A stretch of DNA of 64,000 bases from Aphrophora alni (taxonomy: Eukaryota > Arthropoda > Insecta > Hemiptera > Aphrophoridae), in contig OY740769.1 in assembly GCA_963513935.1 (NCBI GenBank), positions 66,732,984-66,796,983 of the forward strand, in the 5' to 3' direction. A program made the translations under genes and the position numbers. The stretch's first letter is position 1; every line of letters begins with the position of its first letter. Below, one piece after another: positions 34,947 to 46,340 of the stretch. A model generated the notes under the pieces. It did not search any database and had not been told where the DNA came from. It saw only the letters and a list, made by a program, of their open reading frames with translations.

Positions 34947-35315
34947 GAGACAAACACAACCGTCCTTCCTTACGGCCCAACTCCCAAACAAAAAATCCTG
35001 CCCTGTCCAATAAGTCAACCGCCTTATCTTGTTTACTTAGTAAGTCTCGATGTCTATGGAACTGTTTATTTACAACCGTTTCAAGCTTCTGTTCTCTATA
35101 TATTGGTCAGTATGTGTTTAATAACTTAACTGCATATAATTCCAGTTCATGTAAAACAAAAACCTTGCAACATGCACAAAAATGGCCTGTCGTTCTGGTA
35201 AATTCAATGTGCCAGTTGTACATTGACCCAAGTGTGCTGAAAGAGAAACTTAAGCCAAAGAACTTTTACCCACACATTTTAACTGGTATAATGACAGAGA
35301 AAAGCAATATAAAAT

Positions 35316-35870
35316 GAAAAATATTCATTTAATTTGTTTCAACTAAAAACAAAAAACACAATTTTAAATATTGTAAAGTTGGAATAATAAAATATTATTA
35401 ACTTACTAAATTATTCAAACTTACATAAGTTGCATAACATTTACATTTTTTGAAAAAAAAAATACATGAAAAGTTTTAACAAAGTATTGAGCCTTTGAAC
35501 TAAATATAAAAAAAAGTATAACTATACAAAAATATAACAGTAAGAAATAAGTGATTAAATTAATTAATATTAAAAATTATGAGAAATATTCATTTAACTT
35601 GTTTCAATATAAAACAAAAATATAATTTCAAATATTGTAAAGTTGGAATAATATAACATTATGAACTTACAAAATTATTCATACTTACATAAGTAAATAT
35701 ACATTTTATTTTTTATTTTTAATTACATGAACGAGTCTAAGAAAGTATTGTGCCTATGAACTAAATAAAAAAATAATGTATAAAATTGGTAAATGTGTAA
35801 AATTCGAAAATGTGACAGTAAATAATAGGTGATTATTAATTATTTAATACTAACAATATTTTTTTCTAAA
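35316..35870. repeat. 265-bp direct duplication, two copies
   Basis: The sequence starting GAAAAATATTCATTTAATTT at 35316 is repeated from 35581 with moderate divergence, including ATTGTAAAGTTGGAATAATA, AAGTATTG(A/T)GCCT and ATAGGTGATTA(A)-like blocks. It lies just beyond the 3' end of the recombinase-like gene. Confidence 0.8.
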
Positions 35871-36243
35871 TAATAAATACATTGTACAATGACTATGTAC
35901 TAAACATGTCAAATAATTCAAATTAACAGGTAAACTTTTCAAATGTTCGACATGAAAGTTAATTAATTATAATGTAATGTATATATTTATTATACTAATT
36001 ACTCAATTTTTTTTTTAATTTTTTTTTAAGCATTAGCAGTAGCAAAAAATATTACTTTTATTACCATTACCTTCTCGAGTCTTGACTTTCTGTTTTAAAT
36101 TTTATTTTATCTAATGGCATTAAAAACTCAAAAGAGAGATAAAAATAATATGAGTTACTTATAAACTATGAAATAAAACACGTTAGTCTATTTGTAATTT
36201 AAACACAACTGACGTATCATGTTTTAACAATTAACTGAATTGC

Positions 36244-36473
36244 TCAAGGCAATTTTGTATAAATATTTTGCACATAAACTTTAATTTTTAACCAATTTTT
36301 ATTTTTTAGAAGTTCTTTATTTTTTGATATTAATAGCTCACATTCATTCTTCTTTGGAGGTATTTTATTTTTTATGTGCATCTTGAAAAAGTCATTTACA
36401 ATTTTTTTTTGATCTGGAGACCAAGGTATTAACACTCGCTTTTTTTTAAAAGATATTTTAGGCCTACTTTCTG
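36244..36473 (-). pseudogene. C-terminal domain of the recombinase-like protein, in a shifted frame
   Basis: In the +1 frame relative to the main exon, the sequence continues SESRPKISFKKKRVLIPWSP and ends NWLKIKVYVQNIYTKLP before a stop at 36244. Pattern: a basic stretch, PWSxxxxxxVxxxFxxxI, a short ECE segment and a final W..IK.YVQN. This is what I know as the usual C-terminal end of this protein family, a small Myb/SANT-like helical domain. The break is at a run of seven T (36474-36480 on the minus strand). Either one extra T, or a 7-base insertion at the adjacent TAGGCCT (36450-36456), would explain it. A single-base assembly error is also possible. Confidence 0.7.
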
Positions 36474-38892
36474 AAAAAAACATTTTCACCGTCATCTTTT
36501 CCACTATCTTGAGAAATATCATAATATTCTTTAGCGAGTTCTGCTACTTCTTCTTTATCAGAATTTCCATCTAGTAAATTTTCGTCCATGTCTAAATTGA
36601 TTTCGTCTAACTTTTTACCTTTCCAATCAGCAGCTTTTCCTTCTTCCATCGCCAAGAGTAATTTACAAATTTTTGCCGTCTGGAAAACGTCATCTGGGAG
36701 TCGGTATTCACCTCTATGTATATGGTCAGTATGACCCATAAATGTAGCTAGTTGTTCAATATCACTCTCAGATATATTAAAAATCTGAGTGATGGTGGCT
36801 AAGTGCTTTCTTAAGCGAGTTGCGGTTAATGCGGTTGGGTTTTTTGCTCCACTTGATAAAGCCAATTTCTGTAACGTTTTATACCCAACAATTGGTGTTT
36901 GATAAAAAGGTTTTCCAAAAAGATATGGATTTTCAATCGTTCCAAACACGTGTGGTCGAGACTTGTGTAAAAGTTCCAGATGATCTTGGACATCGTTACT
37001 AAAGAGGACTGGTACGCCTCTACCTCTTTTGCCTCGAATCACAACTCTTCTAAATCTCTTCATTAAAATTTTTTCAGAAGCTGTTACAACGTCGGAAAAT
37101 TCTTCATAATTTGAAGATTTCTCATAACGAAGATACGTATTTAAATGCATCCTCTCCAATTCTCCCGGCCGCCTTCTGTTTAGTAGGAGTACTCTGCAAT
37201 AAACAGTTTCAAGTAAATCGAGATATGCTTTACTATTTTGTGGATTAGACTCTAGTTCGGTCACTGCCTCTTTTCCTTTTTGAAGAAGATAGTCCTTAAA
37301 AATCTTTAAGTCACTTGCTAATGGAATAATTGTAAGTTTATTCCATTTTTTCATATTTATATCATTAGACGCCTGCTTCGATATGTCGTAAAGCCAGTTG
37401 TTGTCCAATAATAAAATTGTGGTCTTTAAATCGGCTTCCGATTCCGCTGCAGTTTGCGAGTGATAGACGTGTTTTTCTTTTAAAGCAAAATTAATTGCTA
37501 TATTGCAACAATCTTTTAAAGATTTTTTAATGTTTAGAGCAAATGTAGGTGAAGAAAATGTATTATTTACTTCACAATATTGTGAAATATTTTTAGTCGC
37601 TTGCAATATTGTATCATAATACTGAGGTCTTAAGGCTTCAAAAAGATTTGTAACTTTACTTTCAAGTGTCTTTATCTCAATCAAAAGTTTTGAAAGTTCG
37701 CGCATCTTTCTGCTGGTAACGGTAATAAAATGTTTGTCCCGATGGCACTTTAAGTAACGAGATCCAAAGGCACAGATGAGGGCATCTTTCTTAGCAGCTA
37801 CAGACACTTTGTCCGGACGCATTCGAGGGAAAACTTCAACTATGAGTTCCTGGTCAATTTTAAATGGAAATAAAATGTTTTTATTAGGGGTTAAATCATT
37901 TTTATTTGTGTTTTGTGGGCACCGTTTTTTATGGCGCCAAAGACTTTTCCTTGAATAAAACCCAAGACAATATTCACATGGCTGGCAATCAGTTACAAGT
38001 GCAACGTCAGGTTTCTTTACTGGTCTAACACAGTCATTAATATTTAACAAATAATTTCCTTGTTTTCTAAGTTTTGCAATAATTTGTTTTCTTTCCGCGT
38101 TATTTTTTTTCATGGCCAAAAACTTTTGAACTTCCGTTTCTGCAGGGTGATTTCTAGCAAGATGTCTAGCGAAGTTATCGATACTAGACTCACAATAGAT
38201 ACAAAAAACTTTATTTCTTGTTCTCCGTTTTTTCTCGGGGCCCTTATCATTGGAAGATCGCGGAACACTTACAGAACTGCTAGTAATAGTTGGGGTTTTT
38301 GAATGTTCATACGTTTTTAAACTTTTGGAAGTCAAATCGTTTTCATCACATTCATCTTCAGGGAGTAAATGACCTTGAACGTTTTCGAAATTAGTTTGCA
38401 TTGGAGATGATTCAAGATTTTTCTGTGTACATGTATTTTTAGGTGGAAATGATAACGCTCCAGAATTTTCTTCAGATCCACAGGTATTGTTTAAACTTGA
38501 TGATTCAGTTTCATCTCCGGAAGGCAAATAATCAGGATCTTCATTATAATTATAAGCAATTGGAGATAGATCAGGTGACACTGATACGTTTTGACTTATA
38601 CACGAGTCCCTAGAATTTTCATTACATTCAATTTCAAAATATAATTCATCCGCAGAAGGCAAATAATTAGGATTTTTCTTCGAATCGTAATCATTTGGAG
38701 ACTTTTGGGATGTCACAGAAACGTTTTTATTGTCAAATGATGATACTTTAGTGCTGTTATTACACTTATTTTTTAAAAGAAATTCTTCTGTTTCATCTCT
38801 TATAGGCAAATCATCAAGATTAATATCATTGGTAGAATTATGATATATTAGGGGAGTGGATACAATTTTGTTGAGTAATCCTGTTGACGAAC
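36474..38892 (-). CDS. Crypton-like tyrosine-recombinase protein with zinc-finger motifs, main exon
   Basis: Acceptor TTTTGTTACAG ends at 38893. Positions below count from residue 1 at 38809. Residues 1-190 are acidic and Ser-rich with an internal repeat of about 47 residues (NPNYLPSADE, DPDYLPSGDE). C2H2-like motif 1 is C203-x2-C206...H215...H221; motif 2 is C278-x2-C281...H293-x3-C297. The C-terminal half carries tyrosine-recombinase signatures: RRRPGELERM (Arg about 546), KRGRGVPVLF (Lys 594), TATRLRKHLAT (Arg 667) and GHTDHIHRGEY (His 693, Tyr 702). The usual His of HxxR is Thr. These are the R-K-R-H-Y set of DNA-cleaving and rejoining enzymes. The frame hits a stop at 36464 just after a T-run. 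It may be a mobile Crypton-type element or a host gene derived from one. Confidence 0.82.
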
Positions 38893-39011
38893 CTGTAACA
38901 AAATGTACATACTTTTTTTAAAACTTTTGGAATATAAAACTTTTGGAAGTCAAATAGTTTTCATCAAATTCATCTTCAGGTAGTAAATAACACAAATAAC
39001 GTATTGCATAC
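38893..39011 (-). other. 119-bp intron partly made of duplicated exon sequence
   Basis: Bounded by donor AAAG|GTATGC (39011) and acceptor GTTACAG (38893). Its interior at 38938-39001 is a copy, with few changes, of the coding stretch 38319-38381 of the following exon (shared CTTTTGGAAGTCAAAT and TTCATCTTCAGG blocks on the + strand). Confidence 0.7.
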
Positions 39012-39186
39012 CTTTCATGGCCTTGATTTTGTCCAACTCTGAAAGTCCCTTTGTTGATTCATAATTGGGTATACTAAGCAGTTGTAAAATATCTCCATCT
39101 CTCTGCCTGCCGCTACTACTCGGTGTGTTATGTCTATTTTGTCCATCCTTTAATTTTTCCATTATTCTTATTGTTCTCGGCAACAT
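39012..39186 (-). CDS. Crypton-like tyrosine-recombinase protein, upstream exon
   Basis: ATG at 39186 opens 58 codons plus one base, MLPRTIRIMEKLKDGQNR through LSELDKIKAMK, to the donor at 39011. Joining this phase-1 end to the acceptor at 38893 gives Gly and then SSTGLLNKIVSTPLIY and DDLPIRDETEE without a stop, so the splice is well supported. The ATG lies directly after TTAATTTTCTTAG, itself a good acceptor, so a further upstream exon may exist and this Met may not be the start. Rich in charged residues; no domain recognised. Confidence 0.65.
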
Positions 39187-39189
39187 CTA

Positions 39190-41770
39190 AGAAAATTAAC
39201 GAGATAGTTTAATCAATTTCACAATTTAATATGTTCAATTATTTAAAGAATTATTAATTTTACATTACATTTGTACATTAAATAATAAGTAAATCCTACA
39301 AATACAAAGTTATATATATATATATGTACAAAACGTACATAAACTTTTACATAATACATTTTTGCAAGTTGTGATTATATCATATTTAAACCGGTATGAC
39401 ATCAGTTTAAAACTTAGGTATTTCATTTATATCCAAAATACAAGTACGAAGACTAACATTTTAATTTTAGAAGTATGTTTCCTTCTTTAGTAGAAATAAA
39501 CAATAAATATTAATATTTAAAGATTATTTTAGACACATTTTTGAATAGGTTGTAGCTTACAAAGAATTAGCCTACTTAAATTCATTCGAGAGGCGATTTT
39601 TTTTTTAATTAAAAGTTACAGTACTGGCTACGTTTTACATAGAAAGGTTTCATATTTAATCTGTACTTTTCCATGAGGGAATTTGGTCATCTCAAGTCTG
39701 TTACCATTAGTAAATGGAATATTTTAAAAATAGTACTGTACAATGTATGCCGTATTGATTAATACATATTTAATTTCACAAACATAATATGTTACAAAAT
39801 AATAGTTTTAATTGAATTGAATTAATTATCCATATCTAAATCTTTTGATCTCAAAGATTTAAGCGTATAATTAATTATTTTTTCAGCATATGCAAACAGT
39901 TTCAAAATTGAATCTATCTAAAACCGGCAAAAATAAAAGTTATTGGAATTAGGATGGGAAGAATGCACTAATTTTTATAAAATTTAGGCATAATCGTGTA
40001 TTTTATTGCATTCTTTTCTGACTAAATAATCAAATACGAATTGTCTGAGTTAGGGAAAACGGTTGTCAACTGATATCAATTCAGCCAAAAGGACGATACA
40101 AATAGACTAAAATTAAATGAAATAATAAAAGTTTAATTCTTCATTATATAATTTCTAAAATGGATATATTTTATTCATCAATGGCAATTACATTAAATAC
40201 TTTTTTGTGTGTACATTAACGTACATCTGAAAGATATAACTATAGAAAATTTCCATTTATAGGCCTACACTATTAATCTTACTATCGGAAGTCTATATAA
40301 TCTAAATTTATTTTAAGTAATTTTATTCTTCTAATTCTTAACTTTAAAAGAGATTAATAACTTTATTTGCGGTTACTATATTATTAAACATATTTGGAAA
40401 AAAATATTTAAATATACAGCAGTTTTATTTATACAAATTTTATTTTTCAGAGCATTTATAAATTATTATAACTCTTTTGAAATTGTAATTATGTTTCCAA
40501 AATTCAAATATATATTATACTTAAGAATACTTTGTCATAATATATAAAGCAAAAGAAAATATGTAATACAAATATATAAAAAAACACTTCCTATACGAGT
40601 ACTGTGTAACAATAACGGGAGCGTAAACTTTCATGCAACGTTTGTCAAACAAAGAATTCTGACAAAACTATAATTCGTAGAAAAAACTTTTTCAAGTAAA
40701 AAAATTAGTTCATAAAACGTTGTCTTTCCCGCAAAAACCTTTTTTCAGACTCAAAAAATACGAAAAATCTGTTTTGTTGTCACAGTCGGATCGGAATTTT
40801 TATTTTTATTATTTTTTTTTCCATAAAGTTTGGTAAATTAATTTAGATTTTAAATATATGTATTGAATTGAAAAAAACATGATTCTATAATCCTGTGCAA
40901 TTTAAATTTTGTAAAAAAAAATATTTTGATGGATTGAAACATTATTCATTAACATTTTTTGGTGTGTAATTGAAACGTTCTCACTTGGTCAAACGTTTCC
41001 GCATTATGCCTTGCATTCAACCAGACGTACTGTACTTCTAGTAGTTGTGGGAAGGTATAGACAACATAGGACAAATAAAACTGTCACGTTGTTATCAGAG
41101 GATAAATGATGCGTGTTGGAAGGGGAAAGTCTACCTATCTCTCTCTACCTCCCACATTCTTCGTCTCATTCGCACAAGTTCTCCAAAAAAGGTCACCGTT
41201 TAATAAATCTATCAACAATACGTGCTGTGTAATTTCACACCCACAATTTTAGCCAAGTATGTACACACACACACAAAACAAATTTAAAAAACAGAAGTTC
41301 TGTTGATTGAGAAAAGGAGTTTTTCTTCTTCTATTACTAAAATGGGTCAGGTTTTAATAATTAATGAGCTAATATTAATGTGCTGTGTAGAAAAAATTAA
41401 CATAGGTGTATATTTGTATATATATATATTGTTAATTTATTGGTCATTTGTTTACAAATACTATAAATAATAAACATTATCTTAATAACACAATACAATA
41501 ACCTCTAATGTTAATATATTATGTTACATAATGAAATGTAACAAACCCAATATTATATTATGTTTTTGGGTGAAATTACATAATGAACAAAAAGTTAAAG
41601 AACTATAAAAATAAACACTTTCTTAAGGAATGTAACATACTGACCAACTTACTTTATTTTAAACATAATTTAGTTATCAAAAGATGTTTCATAATATTTA
41701 AATATAAAATGTAAACATAGATATTTTTCTAATGACTTTAAAGTGGCTTCTTTTCAATATAACTTTTCAT
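39190..41770. other. unassigned AT-rich DNA
   Basis: No gene supported. Slightly more mixed sequence at 40980-41220 has no recognisable frame. One TAGGCCTA occurs near 40260. Confidence 0.4.
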
Positions 41771-41776
41771 ACAACT

Positions 41777-42623
<847 letters not shown>

Positions 42624-43376
42624 CCGCGATACTCGAACATACAATTTTATTTATTTCATTTAATAATTATCGGGATGAACATTTAAATTAGATTTGTTAC
42701 TTCCCACTCTCATCCAGGAACATTATATTATTCAAACTACAACCAAAAAAAGTTATATTTTCAACGGGACACATGAAAATTAAATAAACATATTCTTCTC
42801 AAAATGTAACTGAGGTAAAATACATTTTGTCTATGAATTAATACCTTGTAACTTTTATTATTAGTACTGCTCAAGTTTTACACAGAAAAATATAACATAG
42901 ACATAAAAATAATTATAAGTTAGAATTAAAACAGAAATTCCTATACAAATACTGTAATTTGAATCAGATCTCGAGATGCGAAAACGGTAGCGTAATATTT
43001 TTATGGTTTCCCATTAAAAACATAGTAAACATTTTTTTTAAATGGGTCATAAAAACGTTAAGTCGTTCTTTACTTTTATTTTTGCTGCCATTTTTAATTC
43101 TTTGAAGATATGACTAACCAAAAGGTTAAAATAAATCAAATTAATGTTCAGCATTAAGAAACTTACGATTAACCCTATTCGTCTATTCTGGTAGGTTACA
43201 GATGGACCTACAACTTAGTTGCGTAGGTTCAAACCTAGTTACTAAAGTTTTTTTTTTACTGCGTGTAACTATCTCTTCTGACTTTATTAGTCTAATTGGA
43301 ATACAGTAAAGAAGTTAACAAAAATAATAATAATACATTCGTACAAACTGATAATAAAATCAACTCTTTTAAGTAT
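42624..43376. other. unassigned AT-rich DNA
   Basis: No gene supported. A tRNA-like TAGGTTCAAACCTA at 43217-43230 is only a palindrome. Confidence 0.4.
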
Positions 43377-43387
43377 AGGCCTACTTA
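43377..43387 (+). repeat. target-site duplication, left copy
   Basis: AGGCCTACTTA is repeated at 45360-45370 after the poly-A tail. It overlaps a TAGGCCTA octamer. Confidence 0.85.
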
Positions 43388-45312
43388 AAAAGCTCCAGGC
43401 CCAGATGGTATCCCAGCAGAAGTACTTAAGGAGGTGGTAGAGATAGCTCCACAACTCTTGTTGAATATGTTTAACGCCTGCCTGAAGCAAGGAGTTTTTA
43501 GCAAGTCATGGAAGAAAGCCAGGCTAGTTCTAATTAAAAAAGGGAAAGGAGATTTAGAGTTGCCATCTACCTATAGACCACTATGCATGTTGGACACCAC
43601 TGGCAAAGTCCTTGAAAAGCTACTCAAAACACGGCTTCTCATCGCCATACAGGAAGCGGGAGATTTTTCGAACAACCAGCATGGCTTTAGAAAAGGACGG
43701 TCAACAATCGGGGCAGTTAGAAAAGTGACCCTAGCAGTCGAGGAAACGGACAGAATTTGCCATGGAGCCCGACCAATTGTTTTACTTGTCACATTGGACG
43801 TTAAAAATGCCTTCAATTCTGCGAGGTGGACAGATATTCTTAGCGCTCTTGAACATTCGTTCAGAATCCCGGAGTACCTGCTCTGCATGGCCAGGGATTA
43901 CTTAAGAAACAGACAGCTCTTATACGACACCGAAGCAGGTCAAAAAAGAAAAATAATTACAGCTGGAGTAGCGCAAGGGTCAATTTTGGGACCGGACATG
44001 TGGAACGCTCTGTATGATACCCTTCTCCGAATAGAGATGCCGGAAGGAACTTGTACTGTTGCGTACGCTGATGATGTAGCGGTATTGATCAAGGCCCGTA
44101 GCACAGAACTGGCTCAGCTAAAACTGAATCAGGTTATGAGGAGAGTGGGCAAGTGGATGGAGGAACACAGCCTGCAACTGGCTTTAGCAAAAACGGAAGT
44201 AGTAATACTTACAAGGAAACGAATTCCCACCTTAGTAAATGTGCAAGTAGGAAGTGAAAACATAATGACAACCAGAACAGTCAAGTACCTGGGGGTAACA
44301 CTCGACAATAAACTGACCTACTGGGACCATATCCAGAAGGCAGCTGACAAGGCCTCAGTTGTTTCTGCCAAATTGAGCAGACTTATGTGTAACCTTGGAG
44401 GACCCAGCCAGACCAAGAGAAGACTGTTAATGGGAACAGTGCAGTCAATTCTGCTCTATGGAGCGGAGATATGGGCAGAGTCTGTTACAAAGACCAAGTA
44501 CAGAAAGAAACTATTGGCGGTACAACGCAGAAGTGCCCTGAGGATTGCTTCCTCTTACCGAACAGTATCCGAAGCTGCGGTTCTAGTAGTCGCCGGAACC
44601 ATTCCTGTGGATCTGCTAGCCATTGAAAAAAAGAAGATATACGACAGGAGCCAAATACTGGGACGAAAGCTAGCAGCGGTTGAAGCTAGAACGGATACCA
44701 TGATATCGTGGCAGAGGAGATGGGACGAGGATATACAAGGTAGATGGACACATAGTCTTATCAAGGACCTAGAGCCCTGGCTTCAGAGAAAACATGGAGA
44801 AGTAGATTTTTACATCACACAGTTTCTTACAGGACACGGTTTCTTCAGAAACTATCTGTACAAAATAGGTAAAGCCAAAACACCGCAATGTCAGATGTGT
44901 GGAGCTGAGAAGGATGACGCTGCTCACTCCTTTTTTGAATGTACGCGATGGGATGAAAAACGAAACCAAGTGGAGAACGTTATTGGTAAAATAACTGTTG
45001 GAAATATCGTCTCACGAATGATCTCAGACGAGTCGGGCTGGAGAACTATAGCACAATATGTAAGAGACGTACTATTAAGTAAGAAAGAAGATACATGCTT
45101 AGAGGACTAGAAGAGGACAAGCCTGCGTTACCGTAGAGACACAAAACGTACTTACACACTAAACACGATGACCTGGTCTGATGCAATGCGAGAGTAGTTC
45201 CGGACTAGGATCCTGGAAAAGAGGTTAGGGTTTAGTGGGTAAACCGGATGAACCGGGAGTCCCACACACCGGGAGACTAGTCTCCTGATGGTGCCTAATG
45301 CATTCCCCCCTC

Positions 45313-45360
<48 letters not shown>
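43388..45360 (+). mobile_element. 5'-truncated R1-clade non-LTR retrotransposon
   Basis: The insertion starts abruptly inside the reverse-transcriptase domain and ends in about 45 A (45316-45360). An 11-bp target duplication bounds it. The 3' untranslated region (45111-45315) includes GTTAGGGTTTAGTGGGTAAA and GGTGCCTAATGCATTCCCCC, a style of ending that I associate with R1-type elements of insects. The long intact A tail and unbroken reading frame point to a recent insertion. It is not in rDNA, so this is either a non-site-specific R1 relative or an off-target copy. Confidence 0.9.
43389..45110 (+). CDS. R1-clade reverse transcriptase, N-terminally truncated but open to its stop
   Basis: The frame is open from the first element base, KAPGPDGIPAEVLK, for 573 codons. 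Motifs in order: STYRPLCMLDTTGKVLEKLL; HGFRKGRST; LVTLDVKNAFNSA with the first catalytic Asp; GVAQGSILGP; YADDV with the catalytic Asp pair; VKYLGVTLD. A C-terminal zinc knuckle reads CQMCGAEKDDAAHSFFEC (C-x2-C-x8-H-x4-C). The motif set and this knuckle fit ORF2 of R1-clade elements. The apurinic endonuclease and the N-terminal part of the polymerase are missing, so the copy cannot move alone. There is no ATG of its own. Confidence 0.92.
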   Translation, partial: KAPGPDGIPAEVLKEVVEIAPQLLLNMFNACLKQGVFSKSWKKARLVLIKKGKGDLELPSTYRPLCMLDTTGKVLEKLLKTRLLIAIQEAGDFSNNQHGFRKGRSTIGAVRKVTLAVEETDRICHGARPIVLLVTLDVKNAFNSARWTDILSALEHSFRIPEYLLCMARDYLRNRQLLYDTEAGQKRKIITAGVAQGSILGPDMWNALYDTLLRIEMPEGTCTVAYADDVAVLIKARSTELAQLKLNQVMRRVGKWMEEHSLQLALAKTEVVILTRKRIPTLVNVQVGSENIMTTRTVKYLGVTLDNKLTYWDHIQKAADKASVVSAKLSRLMCNLGGPSQTKRRLLMGTVQSILLYGAEIWAESVTKTKYRKKLLAVQRRSALRIASSYRTVSEAAVLVVAGTIPVDLLAIEKKKIYDRSQILGRKLAAVEARTDTMISWQRRWDEDIQGRWTHSLIKDLEPWLQRKHGEVDFYITQFLTGHGFFRNYLYKIGKAKTPQCQMCGAEKDDAAHSFFECTRWDEKRNQVENVIGKITVGNIVSRMISDESGWRTIAQYVRDVLLSKKEDTCLED

Positions 45361-45363
<3 letters not shown>

Positions 45364-46080
45364 CTACTTATTAGGAACGTAAAAAATAACTACAACTGGC
45401 TTTATAATTCGTTAACAGCTCTAAATACAATTAATTTGTATAAAAAATCAAAGTGCTGTTAACTTTACCACACAATTTCTGTCATGTTTATTACCCCCCA
45501 TTAACAAACAAAAGGCTGGGACTAAGGGCTTTGTCGGCTACTGGTAGGTCGTAAATGCACAAGGGATGCTAGGTTTGATTTGTCAATACACTTAAGAAAT
45601 AAGAAAAAACTTAAACATTAGGCGTACTACGACTATTGTTATGTATACATTTTTGACAAAATTTAATTTAATATCGTTACCAAAAACCAACTCGATTGTT
45701 ACTGCACACAAACAGGCTGCGCCTATATTGTATGATTTTTTTACCAAATTATGTCGTGTTTGGTATCATTCTTCTAATTTTTTCATTTACTGTACTTTTC
45801 AAATATTCGATGGAAATTTCCAAATTACGATCATGAAAAGAATGTTAATTTCCTATAGTGGGGATGCATAAATGAGACACAATATTGAATTTGCTGAAGG
45901 CGGAAGCGAGGCCTGGGGTTTAAACAGGTTCAAGTGGGTGTGTGTTACCTGAATAAATTACAATAGCTTGGACTTAGAACTCAAAAATATGTCTACAGAG
46001 AAAGTTATTTATTACACGGCGGGTTGTTTGTAAGTAAAATAATTGTAAACAAGTAGAACTTTATGGTTTAGACAACTTAC
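45361..46080. other. unassigned DNA
   Basis: Starts with the right target duplication (45360-45370). No gene supported; the + strand frame at 45641-45871 has no family signal. Confidence 0.4.
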
Positions 46081-46168
46081 AGATGGTCCTTTTCATGGGT
46101 CCAAAGTCCACTGACACTTTTCTTACTGACGGAAGTGATATTTTTACTTTTCTAAAATTATCTGCCAT
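46081..46168 (-). CDS. candidate first coding exon of an unidentified minus-strand gene
   Basis: ATG at 46168 opens MADNFRKVKISLPSVRKVSV then DFGPMKRTI and reaches a consensus donor (ATCT|GTAAGT) at 46080. A TATATAATA lies about 15 bases upstream. Not recognised; no second exon found. Confidence 0.3.
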
Positions 46169-46187
46169 AGTAATATTATATAGTTTA

Positions 46188-46215
46188 CTAGCCTGCCCGA
46201 TCCGGCTTTGCACTG
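46188..46215 (-). mobile_element. possible Helitron-like 3' terminus
   Basis: On the minus strand the sequence reads GCAAAGCCGGATCGGGC, which can form a small hairpin, then AGGCTAG followed by T. A hairpin just before CTAG|T is the form of a Helitron end (CTRR inserted before T). The other end was not found, so this is weak. Confidence 0.3.
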
Positions 46216-46340
46216 AGAGACAAATCAAACTTAAATGTATATTAACCAAAAAAATATACCAACAAATATATTTTACTATGTATTTCTTATGGGGATTTTT
46301 AGTAACAATTTAATAAAACCATGTACAAATTTGTCATTAT

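Noticed and set aside
36464..36490. Programmed -1 frameshift at the T-run
   Set aside because: The downstream domain is in the +1 frame, not the -1 frame, so the usual X XXY YYZ mechanism does not fit.
36464..36520. An intron ending at TTTTTTTCAG to explain the frame change
   Set aside because: The only donors in the right phase would give introns of 19 or 34 bases, too short for insect splicing.
43205..43235. tRNA-like T-loop TAGGTTCAAACCTA
   Set aside because: It is a simple palindrome; no matching A box or cloverleaf arms at tRNA spacing.
43571..43888. Minus-strand frames at 43571-43888, 44555-44764 and 44769-44969
   Set aside because: Shadows of the reverse-transcriptase reading frame on the opposite strand.
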